DNA of 64,000 nt from Streptomyces poonensis (GCF_014650915.1 NZ_BMVW01000002.1:525677-589676), one strand, 5' to 3'. Positions 8,942-17,735 are shown, counted from the stretch's first letter. Program-made: numbers and translations. Notes: generated by a model from the sequence alone, not told the origin.

Positions 8942-8985
8942 GGAACCGAGAAGCGCTGCCGCGGGTCACACACACGCCGCCCGCG

Positions 8986-10176
8986 TCACGCGCGCGACGC
9001 GCGGGCGAGTCGCGGCCCCAGCCAGCGCTTGGCCCTGCGCAGCGCCTCCAGCCGCTCCGCGGCCCGGTCGAGCCGGTAGTAGAGCCGGGGCGGCAGGTAC
9101 GGGAGCAGCGGGGAGTGCCGCTGGCCGAGGAGGGCGAACATCTCGTCCGGCGGCAGACCGATGTAGCGCGGCAGGTTCTCGTACCACTGGGCGCTGAGGC
9201 GGGCCGCGCTCTGCAGCGGGAGGAGGTCGGACCTGCGCTGCCGTTCGTACCGGGCGAGGGCGGTGCGCAGGTCCGGGTGCTCCCGCAGGGCGGTGGCCAG
9301 ACAGCCGGCGTCCTCCAGGGCGAGGGTGGTGCCCGCGCCGACGGAGTAGTGCGTCGTGTGGGCGGCGTCGCCGATGAGGACGAGGTTGCCGCGGGACCAG
9401 GTGCGGTTGGTCAGGGTGCGGAAGGTCAGCCACCGCGCGGTGCCGTCGGCCCGGTCGCGGCCGATCAGCGGGTGGCCGTCGAGGAGGCCGGCGAAGATCT
9501 TCCCCAGCAGGGCCAGCCCGTCGGCCGCCCGCGCACGGTCGAGGCCCAGCCCGGTCCAGGTCTCCGGGGAGCACTCGACGACACAGGTGCTGCGCTCCCC
9601 GCTGAACGCGTAGGCGTAGGCCCAGATCCAGCCGTGGCCGGTCTCCTGGAAGGAGAAGGTGAACGCGTCGAAGACCTTGGTGGTGCCGAGCCAGATGTAC
9701 CGGTTGCGGCCGAGCCGGACGTCGGTGCCGAAGTGGCCGGCGTGCGCCTCCCGCAGGGCGCTGTGCACCCCGTCGCCCGCGACGACCAGATCGGCGTCCG
9801 GCATGTCGTCCGGCGCGACGTGCCGCTGGTGCTCCACGGTGACGCCCAGGGACCGGGCACGTCCGGCGAGCAGTTCGAGCAGCCGGTGCCTGCCGATGCC
9901 GAAGCCCTGGTCGCCGTGGTGGACCGTACGGCTGCCGCGGACGTGGGCGACTCCCTCGCGCCAGCCGACCGAGTGCGCGCGGACGGCGGCCGCCGACTCG
10001 GGGTCGTACCTGCGGAGCGCGTCGAGCAGTCCCGACCAGTAGGTCACGCCCCAGCCGTAGGTCGAGCCGGCCGGGTTCCGTTCGTGGACGGTGATGTCGC
10101 AGGAGGGGTCCTGACGTTTCATCAGGATCGAGAAGTACAGACTCGCGGGGCCGCCGCCGACGCATGCGATCTTCAC
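8986..10176 (-). CDS. FAD-dependent monooxygenase
   Basis: A 396-residue flavoprotein starting at GTG 10176 (KIACVGGGPASLYFSILMKR gives the N-terminal GxGxxS-type FAD site). The mid-protein VVAGDGVHSALRE is the DG motif of class A flavoprotein hydroxylases, and VLIGDAAHTTHYSVGAGTTL is the GD motif. The overall layout (YGWGVTYWSGLLDALRRYDP) resembles the N-terminal oxygenase part of salicylyl-CoA 5-hydroxylase and 2-aminobenzoyl-CoA monooxygenase. Hydroxylation of an aromatic acyl-CoA is therefore a plausible but unproven activity. No ring-cleavage genes are adjacent. A GTG two codons upstream (10182) is an alternative start. Confidence 0.86.
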   Translation of the reverse strand: MKIACVGGGPASLYFSILMKRQDPSCDITVHERNPAGSTYGWGVTYWSGLLDALRRYDPESAAAVRAHSVGWREGVAHVRGSRTVHHGDQGFGIGRHRLLELLAGRARSLGVTVEHQRHVAPDDMPDADLVVAGDGVHSALREAHAGHFGTDVRLGRNRYIWLGTTKVFDAFTFSFQETGHGWIWAYAYAFSGERSTCVVECSPETWTGLGLDRARAADGLALLGKIFAGLLDGHPLIGRDRADGTARWLTFRTLTNRTWSRGNLVLIGDAAHTTHYSVGAGTTLALEDAGCLATALREHPDLRTALARYERQRRSDLLPLQSAARLSAQWYENLPRYIGLPPDEMFALLGQRHSPLLPYLPPRLYYRLDRAAERLEALRRAKRWLGPRLARASRA

Positions 10177-10284
10177 GGGCACGGAGCGTAACAGGGGGTT
10201 CGCTCCGGGGCGTGCGGGTACCCGGCGCGGCGAACGCGACATGGGCGCGATGTGCGCGACGTGTCCGACCCCAAGGAGGAAGCA

Positions 10285-10737
10285 GTGTCGCAGGTCGAGG
10301 AATCCGTCGAGGTCGGCGTCCCGGTGCGGACGGCCTACAACCAGTGGACGCAGTTCGAGTCGTTCCCCGAGTTCATGAGCGGGGTGGAGCGGATCGAGCA
10401 GCGCACCGACACGCTCACGCACTGGGTGACCAATGTGGACGGGGTCCGCAGGGAGTTCGACGCGGAGATCACCGAGCAGATCCCCGACGAGCGGGTCGCG
10501 TGGACCACGGTCGGCGGGCAGGCCCGCCAGGCCGGCGTCGTGACCTTCCACCACCTCGACGAGGGGCACACGAAGGTGATGCTGCAGATGGACTTCGACC
10601 CTCAGGGCGTCACCGAGACCGTCGGCGACAAGCTCGGCTTCGTGAAGCGGCAGGCCAAGGGTGACCTGGAGCGCTTCAAGACGTTCATCGAGAAGCGGGG
10701 CCGGGAGACCGGGGAGTGGCGCGGCACCGTCCAGTGA
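10285..10737 (+). CDS. SRPBCC family protein (cyclase/dehydrase-like)
   Basis: A 150-residue START-like helix-grip protein, start GTG 10285 with AAGGAGGA 5 bases ahead. It opens with a beta-strand ESVEVGVPVRTAYNQWTQFESFPEFM and has the central RREFDAEITEQIPDERVAW, typical of the polyketide cyclase/dehydrase COG5637-type group. These small proteins bind hydrophobic ligands. In streptomycetes this branch occurs widely outside polyketide clusters, so no specific substrate is assigned. It is divergent from the FAD monooxygenase; their starts are 108 bp apart. Confidence 0.85.
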   Translation: MSQVEESVEVGVPVRTAYNQWTQFESFPEFMSGVERIEQRTDTLTHWVTNVDGVRREFDAEITEQIPDERVAWTTVGGQARQAGVVTFHHLDEGHTKVMLQMDFDPQGVTETVGDKLGFVKRQAKGDLERFKTFIEKRGRETGEWRGTVQ

Positions 10738-10762
10738 CGGTCCCACCCCGACGGCAGGACGA

Positions 10763-10795
10763 GGGCCGGTGAGCGCACCACGCGCTCACCGGCCC
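10763..10795 (+). terminator. Strong hairpin terminator
   Basis: A 14-bp perfect stem (GGGCCGGTGAGCGC / GCGCTCACCGGCCC) with a 5-nt loop, followed by TTCGGTCTTCC. It lies 26 bp after the SRPBCC stop and between convergent genes, so it can serve both. Confidence 0.85.
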
Positions 10796-10801
10796 TTCGG
10801 T

Positions 10802-10861
10802 CTTCCGGAGGGCCGACTTCCGAAAGGCCGTCTCCCGAAAGGCCGACTCCCGAAGGGCCGC
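10802..10861. repeat. Four tandem 15-bp repeats
   Basis: Units 10802-10816, 10817-10831, 10832-10846 and 10847-10861 are variants of CTCCCGAAAGGCCGA. They fill the gap between the terminator and the RNase HI stop codon. No coding role is apparent. Confidence 0.85.
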
Positions 10862-10862
10862 G

Positions 10863-11579
10863 CTACGCGTCCGCGCGTCCCGCCGTACGGCACTCCGGGT
10901 GACCCCAGCCCTGGTCGTTCTTGGCGATGGGCTCCCCCGCCGCGTACGAACGGCCGCAGACGCAGCGGCCCGGGAACTTCGCCTTGAGCGTGCGGGAGGA
11001 GGAGCGGGACGAGGAGGAGGACGGGCGCCGGGCGGTTCCGCCCGAGCGGGCGGCCGGGACGCGGCGGGCCGTGGCCGCGGGCGCGTCGGGCGCGGGCGGC
11101 GGTTCCGGGGAACCCAGGGCGCTGCCCGCGGGCTCCTGCACGGTGGCCGCCTGGCTCGCGGCACGGTCGGCGAAGTCGTTGAGACGGTCGCCGTCGACCT
11201 GGTGGGCGGGGACGTAACGGAACTCGACCGAGCGGCCGTCGAGCAGCTCGTCGATGCGGGCGACGAGCTCCTGGTTGGCGACGGGCTTACCGGACGCGGT
11301 CCGCCAGCCCTTGCGCTTCCAGCCGGGCAGCCAGGTGGTGACCGCCTTCATCGCGTACTGGGAGTCCATCCGGACCTCCAGCGGGACGTCCGGGTCGACG
11401 GCCGTGAGCAGCCGCTCCAGCGCGGTGAGCTCGGCGACGTTGTTCGTGGTCCGGCCCAGCGGGCCGGCCTCCCAGCGGGTGGGCGTCTCCGCACCGTCGG
11501 CGACGACCCAGGCCCAGCCGGCGGGTCCGGGGTTTCCCTTCGACGCCCCGTCACAGGCGGCCACAACACGTTCCAGCAT
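10863..11579 (-). CDS. rnhA: Ribonuclease HI with C-terminal Cys/His tail
   Basis: A 238-residue protein that cleaves RNA in RNA-DNA hybrids. The catalytic carboxylates of the RNase H fold are present: D10 (CDGASKGNPG), E50 (NVAELTAL), D72 (MDSQYAM), D135 (NDFADRAA), with H126 in VPAHQV. After residue 145 comes a Pro/Ala/Ser-rich linker, then a compact C-terminal piece with C-x-C (GRCVCGRSYAAGE) and H-x-x-C (GWGHPEC) that could bind zinc. A usual RNase HI is about 155 residues, so the tail is an addition. The start could also be ATG 11591. ATG 11579 has CATGAT exactly 7 nt upstream, a possible leaderless arrangement. Confidence 0.9.
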   Translation of the reverse strand: MLERVVAACDGASKGNPGPAGWAWVVADGAETPTRWEAGPLGRTTNNVAELTALERLLTAVDPDVPLEVRMDSQYAMKAVTTWLPGWKRKGWRTASGKPVANQELVARIDELLDGRSVEFRYVPAHQVDGDRLNDFADRAASQAATVQEPAGSALGSPEPPPAPDAPAATARRVPAARSGGTARRPSSSSSRSSSRTLKAKFPGRCVCGRSYAAGEPIAKNDQGWGHPECRTAGRADA

Positions 11580-11687
11580 GGCACCGATCATGCCATGCGC
11601 GGGCCGGTGGACCGCTCACAGGGACCACGGGCAGGCCCGCCCATGGTTGTCGGCTGTCGGCTGTCCCAAGCTCAGGGCGTACGGAGC

Positions 11688-11973
11688 TCAGAGCACGTCG
11701 AGCGTCGTCGGTGCCTCGCCCCGGGTGGTCGCGAGGTCGATCACGGAGAACAGCGCGCCGTACGGGTCGCTGCTCCTCCTGGCCGGGCATCGGCGGCACG
11801 ACGGCGCGCACCGCCCTGCCGTCGGCGTAGGCCTGGTGGGTGTGTCCGCCGTGGTCGGTGGGCATCTCCCGGAACGTCCAGCCGAACACGTCACCGTAGA
11901 AGCCCTTCGCCCCTTCGACGTCGTTGCACATCGCGTCGGCCCAGCAGGGTGTTCCCTCGGGTAGTGCGGCCAT
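11688..11973 (-). pseudogene. Decayed VOC (glyoxalase-like) protein
   Basis: The first 65 or so codons from ATG 11973 read as a good vicinal-oxygen-chelate domain ([38 protein letters not shown]). The frame then fails. In a second frame just downstream is the typical C-terminal end of the same family (SDPYGALFSVIDLATTRGE) closing at the TGA at about 11688. About 150 residues that normally separate these two parts are absent and the frame shifts at the join near 11775. I infer an internal deletion of a two-domain, roughly 260-residue protein. Confidence 0.72.
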
Positions 11974-12117
11974 GGCTGTGGCTCTCTTCAGCTCGGCGGA
12001 TGGTTCTGCTGTCCTCTTTCATGCTGGGGCAGGCCCGTGCGGCACCACGCGGGGAACGGCAAACCGCCCCAAACTGGTGTCCGGCACGGGGGGAACGGCG
12101 AGGTCAGGGGGCAGCTG

Positions 12118-13146
12118 ATGAGTCGTGCGATGCGTGCGTGGCAGGTGGTGCGGCCGGGGCCGGTCGAGGGCGGGCCGCTGCGGTTCACCGAGAGGCCGGT
12201 GCCGGTGCCGGGCGCGGACGAGCTGCTGGTGCACGTCCGCGCGTGCGGCGTGTGCCGGACGGATCTGCACATCACCGAGGGCGATCTGCCGGTGCGCCGG
12301 CCCGGGGTGACGCCGGGGCACGAGGTCGTGGGTGTGGTGGCGGCGACGGGCGAGGACGTCCGCGGCCACACCGTCGGCGACCGGGTGGGGGTGGCGTGGC
12401 TGCGGCGTACCGACGGCTCGTGCGCGTACTGCGCCCGCGGGGCCGAGAACCTCTGCCCGGCCTCGCGGTACACGGGCTGGGACGCGGACGGCGGGTACGC
12501 CGAGTACACGACCGTACCGGCCGCGTTCGCCCACCGGCTGCCGCCCGGGCTCGACGACGTGGCGGCGGCGCCGCTGCTGTGCGCGGGCATCATCGGGTAC
12601 CGGGCGCTGCGGCGGGCGTCGTTGCCGCCGGGCGGCCGGCTCGGCCTGTACGGGTTCGGCGGGAGCGCCCATCTGTGCGCGCAGCTGGCGCTCGCGCAGG
12701 GGGCGGCCGTGCATGTGATGACCCGGGGCGCGGCCGCGCGGCGGCTCGCGCTGGAGCTGGGCTGCGCGTCCGCGAACGGGGCGTACGACGCGCCGCCGGA
12801 GCCGCTGGACTCGGCCGTCCTGTTCGCCCCGGTCGGGGATCTGGTGCCGGTGGCGCTGCGGGCACTGGACCGGGGCGGGGTGCTGGCGGTCGCGGGCATC
12901 CATCTGACCGACACACCGCCGCTGCACTACGAGAGCGAGCTGTTCTACGAGAAGGAGCTGCGCAGCGTCACCTCCAGCACCCGCGCCGACGCCCGGGAGT
13001 TCCTCGCGCTGGCGGCCCGGCACGGCGTACGGGCGACGACGCACACGTATCCGCTGTCCGAGGCACGGCGGGCCCTGGAGGACTTGAAGGCGGGCCGCTT
13101 CGACGGGGCGGCCGTGCTGGTCAACGATTCTCCGGCCCGGCACTGA
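12118..13146 (+). CDS. Zinc-dependent alcohol dehydrogenase (MDR family)
   Basis: A 342-residue medium-chain dehydrogenase. The start at ATG 12118 follows AGGGGGCAGC. Catalytic zinc ligands are in GVCRTD and PGHEVVG. Structural zinc cysteines are in [15 protein letters not shown]. The Rossmann glycine motif is [15 protein letters not shown]. The [16 protein letters not shown] segment places it in the AdhA / alkanol dehydrogenase subgroup that oxidises alcohols with NAD(P). Its last 26 bases overlap, tail to tail, the 3' end of terC. An intergenic start further upstream (12037) is not needed. Confidence 0.92.
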   Translation: MSRAMRAWQVVRPGPVEGGPLRFTERPVPVPGADELLVHVRACGVCRTDLHITEGDLPVRRPGVTPGHEVVGVVAATGEDVRGHTVGDRVGVAWLRRTDGSCAYCARGAENLCPASRYTGWDADGGYAEYTTVPAAFAHRLPPGLDDVAAAPLLCAGIIGYRALRRASLPPGGRLGLYGFGGSAHLCAQLALAQGAAVHVMTRGAAARRLALELGCASANGAYDAPPEPLDSAVLFAPVGDLVPVALRALDRGGVLAVAGIHLTDTPPLHYESELFYEKELRSVTSSTRADAREFLALAARHGVRATTHTYPLSEARRALEDLKAGRFDGAAVLVNDSPARH

Positions 13147-14098
13147 TCCGGTTCCGCCTCTGCTTCCTCGACGCCCAGAGGCTGGTCACGGTGGTCACCG
13201 CGAGGACGGCCACGATGAAACCCAGCGAGAACGCGATGCCGATCTCGGGCACGTGCACACCGGACTCGTGCAGCGCGTGCAGCACCAGCTTCACCCCGAT
13301 GAAGCCGAGGATGATCGCCAGGCCGTAGGAGAGGTGGACCAGCCTCTTCAGCAGACCGCCGATGAGGAAGTACAGCTGGCGCAGCCCCATCAGGGCGAAG
13401 GCGTTGGCCGTGAACACGATGTACGGCTCCTGGGTCAGCCCGTAGATGGCGGGGATGGAGTCCAGGGCGAACAGCACGTCGGTCGAGCCGATGGCGAGCA
13501 TCACGACCAGCATCGGCGTCATGACGCGCTTGCCGTTCTGCTCGGTCCACAGCTTGGTGCCGTGGTAGCGGTCGGCCACACCGAAGCGGCGCTCGATCGT
13601 CTTGAGCAGCTTGTTCTCCTCGTACTCCTCGTCGTGGCCGCCCTTGCGGGCGTCCTGGACGAGCTTCCACGCGGTCCAGATCAGGAAGGCGCCGAAAATG
13701 TAGAACACCCAGGAGAAGGTGGAGATGATCGCGGCGCCCAGCGCGATGAAGACGGCGCGCAGGACGAGCGCCACGAGGACGCCGACCATCAGCACCCGCT
13801 GCTGGTACTGGGCGGGCACCGCGAACTTCGCCATGATGAGCACGAAGACGAAGAGGTTGTCGACGCTCAGCGACTTCTCGGTGATGTACCCGGCGAAGAA
13901 CTCGCCCGCGGGTCCGCTTCCGCCGACGGCCCAGAGGCCGCACCCGAACACGACGGCCAGGGCGACCCAGACGGCCGACCAGATGCCGGCCTCCTTGACC
14001 GACACCTCGTGGGGCTTGCGCCCGATGACGAAGTCGACGGCGACGAGCAGGCAGAGCACCACGATGCTCAGCACCCAGCCGGTCAGGGAGACGTGCAC
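13121..14098 (-). CDS. TerC family integral membrane protein
   Basis: A 325-residue membrane protein with about eight hydrophobic helices ([18 protein letters not shown] at the start; [20 protein letters not shown] at the end). The family metal-site signatures are present: [16 protein letters not shown] in the first half and [17 protein letters not shown] in the second. GTG 14098 has GGAGG 8 bases upstream. TerC-type proteins are linked to tellurite resistance and to manganese/metal export, often loading exported proteins. No ter stress genes are adjacent, so it is probably the stand-alone Alx/MeeF-like type (inference). Confidence 0.92.
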   Translation of the reverse strand: MHVSLTGWVLSIVVLCLLVAVDFVIGRKPHEVSVKEAGIWSAVWVALAVVFGCGLWAVGGSGPAGEFFAGYITEKSLSVDNLFVFVLIMAKFAVPAQYQQRVLMVGVLVALVLRAVFIALGAAIISTFSWVFYIFGAFLIWTAWKLVQDARKGGHDEEYEENKLLKTIERRFGVADRYHGTKLWTEQNGKRVMTPMLVVMLAIGSTDVLFALDSIPAIYGLTQEPYIVFTANAFALMGLRQLYFLIGGLLKRLVHLSYGLAIILGFIGVKLVLHALHESGVHVPEIGIAFSLGFIVAVLAVTTVTSLWASRKQRRNRISAGPENR

Positions 14099-14229
14099 GG
14101 TTCGTTCCTCCGGGCTTGTGGGGCGGCGGCCGGCTCTGCTGCCTTCCGCTGCCCGGGATCACTTCCACCCGGACCGGGGGAACGACACCTGGTCGCCCGG
14201 CAGACGACCTGCCTGGGCGGACGGTCCGC

Positions 14230-14727
14230 TCACTCCCCCGCGAAGGCCTTCTCCAGGGCGGGGAGGTCGAGCTTGTTCATGGAGTACATGGCACGGGTCA
14301 CGCGGGCCACCCGCTCGGCATCCGGGTCGTTGACCATCTCCATGAACCGGACCGGGACGACCTGCCAGGACAGCCCGTACCTGTCCTTCAGCCAGCCGCA
14401 GGGGCCGGGCTCGCCGCCGCCCTCGGTGAGCCTGCTCCAGTAGTGGTCGACCTCCTCCTGGCTCTCGCAGAGGATCTGGAACGAGACGGCCTCGTTGAAC
14501 TTGAACTGCGGGCCGCCGTTCAGGGCGACGAACTTCTGCCCGTTGGCCTCGAACTCGACGGTCATCACGGAGCCGACGCGCACGGCCGGGACGCCCTCGG
14601 GGCTGTCCACGGTGTGGCGGGTCACCCGCCCGAGCCGGGAGTTCTTGAAGATCGAGACGTAGTGGGCGGCGGCCTCCTCGGCCTGGCCGTCGAACCACAG
14701 ACAGGTGGTGAATCCGTACGCGGGCAT
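14230..14727 (-). CDS. VOC / PhnB-like protein
   Basis: A 165-residue protein of the PhnB/3-demethylubiquinone methyltransferase-like VOC family. ATG 14727 has GAGGAGG 6 bases before. Recognisable parts are TTCLWFDGQAEEAAAHYVSI at the start, MTVEFEANGQKFVALNGGP, and FNEAVSFQILCESQEEVDHY. The DRYGLSWQVVP strand is typical. These are metal-binding beta-alpha-beta dimers with mostly unknown substrates. The C-terminal 30 residues (TRAMYSMNKLDLPALEKAF) match the usual end. It is probably monocistronic and divergent from clpP3. Confidence 0.88.
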   Translation of the reverse strand: MPAYGFTTCLWFDGQAEEAAAHYVSIFKNSRLGRVTRHTVDSPEGVPAVRVGSVMTVEFEANGQKFVALNGGPQFKFNEAVSFQILCESQEEVDHYWSRLTEGGGEPGPCGWLKDRYGLSWQVVPVRFMEMVNDPDAERVARVTRAMYSMNKLDLPALEKAFAGE

Positions 14728-14855
14728 GGTGCCTCCTCGGCGCGAGAGTCGCGGGAGTCGCGAGTGTGTCGTCGCCCGTACAGACCGATGTCCGGCCGTG
14801 AACTCATCGGTGGTCCGCACCCGGAGTCGCCCCGGCGCCCCTCTCCCGATGCTCC

Positions 14856-14885
14856 TCTGCCCGTGGCGAATCTGCTGCGGGCAGA
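14856..14885 (+). promoter_or_regulatory. Two abutting PopR-type operator boxes before clpP3
   Basis: Bases 14856-14870 (TCTGCC-CGT-GGCGAA) and 14871-14885 (TCTGCT-GCG-GGCAGA) are adjacent 15-mers of the form TCTGCC-N3-GGCAGA. The outer halves also form a perfect 9-bp inverted repeat (14855-14863 with 14878-14886). From memory, this is the motif bound by PopR upstream of the Streptomyces lividans clpP3-clpP4 operon. Here it lies 71 bp before the clpP3 start codon. Confidence 0.75.
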
Positions 14886-14956
14886 GAAAGCCCATGTCAC
14901 GCGGCTTGCGCGGCGAGAGTGAAGAGGACGGCACGACCTACGGGAAGGACACAGTC

Positions 14957-15613
14957 ATGACCCCGCTCATCGCCACCGGCCCCGCACCGGGCCTGGCGCC
15001 CCGCGCCGAGGAGGGGGACACCCCGCCCTCGCGGTTCGACGACCACCTCGCCGCGCAGCTGCTCGCGCAGCGGATCGTCTTCCTCGGCACCCAGGTCGAC
15101 GAGGTGTCCGCCAACCGGGTCTGCGCCCAGTTGCTGCTGCTGTCGGCGGAGGACCCGCGCACCGACATCAGCCTGTACATCAACAGCCCGGGCGGGTCCG
15201 TGCACGCGGGACTCGCGATCTACGACACGATGAAGCTGATCCCCAACGACGTGTCGACGCTGGCCATGGGCTTCGCCGCGAGCATGGGCCAGTTCCTGCT
15301 CAGCGTGGGCACGCACGGCAAGCGGTACGCCCTGCCGAACGCGCGGATCATGATGCACCAGCCGTCGGCGGGCATCGGCGGGACCACCGCGGACATCGAG
15401 ATCCAGGCGGACAACCTGGAGTTCACCAAGCGGACCATCGAGCGGATCACCGCCGAGCACACCGGCCAGACCCCGGAGACGATCTCCCAGGACGGCGACC
15501 GCGACCGCTGGTTCACCGCCGAGCAGGCGAAGGAGTACGGCATGGTCGACCACGTCGTCGCCTCGCTCGACACGGTACGGCCGGCCACGACACGACGCAG
15601 GATGGGGCTGTAG
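14957..15613 (+). CDS. clpP3: ATP-dependent Clp protease proteolytic subunit ClpP3
   Basis: A 218-residue serine peptidase subunit of the Clp tetradecamer. The start ATG 14957 has GGAAGGA 8 bases before. The full triad is present: S109 ([11 protein letters not shown]), H134 ([10 protein letters not shown]), D183 ([11 protein letters not shown]). [19 protein letters not shown] is the oxyanion region. A 25-residue N-terminal extension precedes the mature fold. It is the first gene of a two-gene operon with clpP4 (2 bp apart). In S. lividans this second clpP pair is silent until ClpP1/P2 fail, when PopR accumulates and turns it on. The operator and popR found here fit that circuit. Confidence 0.95.
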   Translation: MTPLIATGPAPGLAPRAEEGDTPPSRFDDHLAAQLLAQRIVFLGTQVDEVSANRVCAQLLLLSAEDPRTDISLYINSPGGSVHAGLAIYDTMKLIPNDVSTLAMGFAASMGQFLLSVGTHGKRYALPNARIMMHQPSAGIGGTTADIEIQADNLEFTKRTIERITAEHTGQTPETISQDGDRDRWFTAEQAKEYGMVDHVVASLDTVRPATTRRRMGL

Positions 15614-15615
15614 GC

Positions 15616-16218
15616 ATGGGCACGTACACGATTCCCAACGTCGTCGAGCGGACCCCGCAGGGCGAGCGGTCGTACGACGTGTTCAGCCGGCTGCTGTCCG
15701 AGCGGATCATCTTCCTCGGCACCGAGATCGACGACGGGGTGGCCAACGTCGTCATCGCCCAGCTCCTGCACCTGGAGTCGTCGGCGCCCGAGAACGAGAT
15801 CGCCATCTACATCAACTCGCCCGGCGGATCGTTCACCTCACTGATGGCGATCTACGACACGATGACGTTCGTCCAGGCGCCGATCTCCACGTTCTGCGTC
15901 GGGCAGGCGGCCTCCACGGCGGCCGTGCTGCTCGCGGGCGGCGACCCCGGGCGGCGCTTCGTCCTCGAACACGCCCGTGTGCTGCTCGGGCAGCCCGCGA
16001 GCGGCGGCCGCCAGGGCACGGTCTCGGACCTGGCCCTCCAGGCGAAGGAGATGGTCCGCATCCGCTCCCAGGTGGAGGAGGTCCTGGCCCGGCACACGCA
16101 CCACGACGTCGCGACCCTCCGCGCGGACATGGACCGTGACAAGGTCTTCACCGCCGAGGAGGCCGTGGCGTACGGGCTGGCCGACGAGGTGCTCAGCCGG
16201 CGGCTCGTGGGCGTCTGA
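15616..16218 (+). CDS. clpP4: ClpP4, Clp protease subunit with incomplete triad
   Basis: A 200-residue ClpP paralogue, 2 bp after clpP3. The nucleophile is present (S100, [15 protein letters not shown]) and so is the Asp region (D175 in [13 protein letters not shown]). The catalytic-His position of the usual IMIHQP motif reads [11 protein letters not shown], with Gly at residue 125. The subunit is therefore predicted to be catalytically weak or inactive on its own. It may act as a structural or regulatory partner of ClpP3 in a mixed ring, as in other two-subunit ClpP systems. Start ATG 15616 is fixed by the close spacing. Confidence 0.94.
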   Translation: MGTYTIPNVVERTPQGERSYDVFSRLLSERIIFLGTEIDDGVANVVIAQLLHLESSAPENEIAIYINSPGGSFTSLMAIYDTMTFVQAPISTFCVGQAASTAAVLLAGGDPGRRFVLEHARVLLGQPASGGRQGTVSDLALQAKEMVRIRSQVEEVLARHTHHDVATLRADMDRDKVFTAEEAVAYGLADEVLSRRLVGV

Positions 16219-16246
16219 GCCCGGGCCGCCGGCGGTCGGCAGTCGT

Positions 16247-16669
16247 TCAGGCCGCCAGGCAGAGGCCGTTGTACGGCGACGTGGAGGTGGCCGTCGGGCG
16301 CGTGGCCGTCGTACGCGTCGTCGTCCGTACGGTGCTGGTGACGGCGCGGGGCCGGGCGCGGCGCGCCAGTTCGCCGTGGACGCGGGAGAGCAGATCGCCG
16401 AGACCCAGACCGAGGGCCTGGGCGGCGGCCGCGAGGACCTCCGAGGACGCCTCCTTGCGGCCCCGCTCCAGCTCCGAGAGGTACGGCATCGAGATCCGCG
16501 CCGCCTCCGCCACGTCCTTCAGGGTCCGCTCCTGCGCCAGCCGCTCCCGCCGCAGGACGTCGCCGACGAGGTCGCGCCAGAGGGGTTCCCTGGCGGTCTG
16601 CGGCCGGTCCGCGGGGCGCAGGGGAATGACGCGGGCTTCGTTCGGCGCTGGCTTCCTCTGATCGCTCAT
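16247..16669 (-). CDS. popR: PopR, XRE-family activator of clpP3-clpP4
   Basis: A 140-residue regulator with one helix-turn-helix of XRE type at about residues 45-100 (RRERLAQERTLKDVAEAA then ISMPYLSELERGRKEASSEV). Its C-terminus ends in Cys-Leu-Ala-Ala. In S. lividans, PopR is degraded through its final two alanines by ClpP1/P2 and stimulates clpP3-clpP4 expression. The location convergent with clpP4 and the exposed -LAA end both match. It is related to ClgR, so a ClgR-like assignment is possible, but the neighbourhood and operator favour PopR. The C-terminal third is Thr/Arg-rich and probably unstructured. Confidence 0.88.
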   Translation of the reverse strand: MSDQRKPAPNEARVIPLRPADRPQTAREPLWRDLVGDVLRRERLAQERTLKDVAEAARISMPYLSELERGRKEASSEVLAAAAQALGLGLGDLLSRVHGELARRARPRAVTSTVRTTTRTTATRPTATSTSPYNGLCLAA

Positions 16670-16778
16670 CCCCTCAGCCTAGGAGTCTCCTGCACCACGG
16701 GAAGTGCTCCGCGTTCCGCCCTCGACGAAATCGCCGCCCGAGGGGCGGGATAGGGTCGGGCCGTCGAGGGGGAGACCG

Positions 16779-17657
16779 ATGAGTGCAGACACGCACGACC
16801 GCCACACGTCCGGCACGCCGAGCACGTTCTCCGTCGGCGGTGAACACCACGTGTCCCGGCTCGGGTTCGGCGCCATGCGCCTGCCGACCGGCTCCGGCCC
16901 GGGCCCCGACAGGAAGGCCGCCGTCGCGGTGGCCCGGCGCGCCGTCGAACTGGGCGTGACCCTGATCGACACCGCCCACATGTACGGCTGGGGAGCCAAC
17001 GAGGAACTCCTCGCCGAGGCCCTGCACCCGTACCCGGACGACCTGCTGATCACCACCAAGGTCGGGGTCGTCCGGACGGACGGTCCCGAGGGGTGGGCGT
17101 ACGACGCACGGCCGGAGAGCCTGCGCGAGCAGGTCGAGCAGGGCCTGCGGCGGCTGCGGACCGAGCGCGTCGGCCTGCTCCAGCTGCACCGGATCGACCC
17201 GAAGGTGCCGCTGGCGGAACAGATCGGCGCGCTCCGCGACCTCCAGCAGGAAGGGAAGATCGGGCACATCGGGCTGTCCGAGGTCACCGCCGCGGAGCTC
17301 GCCGAGGCGCGCGAGACGGCCGGGATCGCGAGCGTGCAGAACCGCTACAACCTCCTCGACCGGGAGCACGAGCCCGTTCTGGAGGCCTGCGAGGCCGCCG
17401 GCATCGCCTTCCTCCCCTGGCGTCCCGTGGCCGCGGCGGCCCCCGGCCCGGCAGCCGCGCTCGACGTCGTCGCCGCCGAACTCGGCGCCACCGCGCCGCA
17501 GGTCCTGCTCGCCTGGCTGCTCGCCCGCTCCCCGGTCGTCCTGCCGATCCCGGGCACCGCTTCGCTCGCCCACCTGGAGGAGAACCTCGCCGCGGCGCGC
17601 CTCCGGCTGACCCGGACACAGCGGCAGCGGCTCGACCGTACGGCCTCGTCCGCCTAG
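16779..17657 (+). CDS. Aldo/keto reductase
   Basis: A 292-residue NADPH-dependent aldo/keto reductase; ATG 16779 is preceded by GAGGGGGAG. The tetrad residues are in TLIDTAHMYGWGANEE (Asp, Tyr), LITTKVGVV (Lys) and LLQLHRIDPKVP (His). The end (VLPIPGTASLAHLEENLAAA) carries the coenzyme-binding loop. It resembles the YdbC/oxidoreductase subgroup common next to stress genes in actinomycetes. TAGGGT at 16751-16756 is a candidate -10. It appears to be a single-gene unit between popR and the streptophobe gene. Confidence 0.9.
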   Translation: MSADTHDRHTSGTPSTFSVGGEHHVSRLGFGAMRLPTGSGPGPDRKAAVAVARRAVELGVTLIDTAHMYGWGANEELLAEALHPYPDDLLITTKVGVVRTDGPEGWAYDARPESLREQVEQGLRRLRTERVGLLQLHRIDPKVPLAEQIGALRDLQQEGKIGHIGLSEVTAAELAEARETAGIASVQNRYNLLDREHEPVLEACEAAGIAFLPWRPVAAAAPGPAAALDVVAAELGATAPQVLLAWLLARSPVVLPIPGTASLAHLEENLAAARLRLTRTQRQRLDRTASSA

Positions 17658-17722
17658 ACCGTACGGCCTTCTCCGCCCGGCGCGACCGGCCCGCCCGGCG
17701 CGCGAACGGTCCCGCCCCTGCT

Positions 17723-17728
17723 TAGCGT
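17723..17728 (+). promoter_or_regulatory. Putative -10 (TAGCGT) for leaderless mRNA
   Basis: TAGCGT is followed by exactly 7 nt and the GTG start codon at 17736. The start has no Shine-Dalgarno, as expected for a leaderless transcript. The same layout precedes lysE and mycP. Confidence 0.5.
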
Positions 17729-17735
17729 GGGCGGG

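Noticed and set aside
10802..10861. LPKGR-like peptide repeats encoded on the plus strand
   Set aside because: The 15-bp units lie between a terminator and a stop codon, with no start or ribosome site. They are non-coding repeats.
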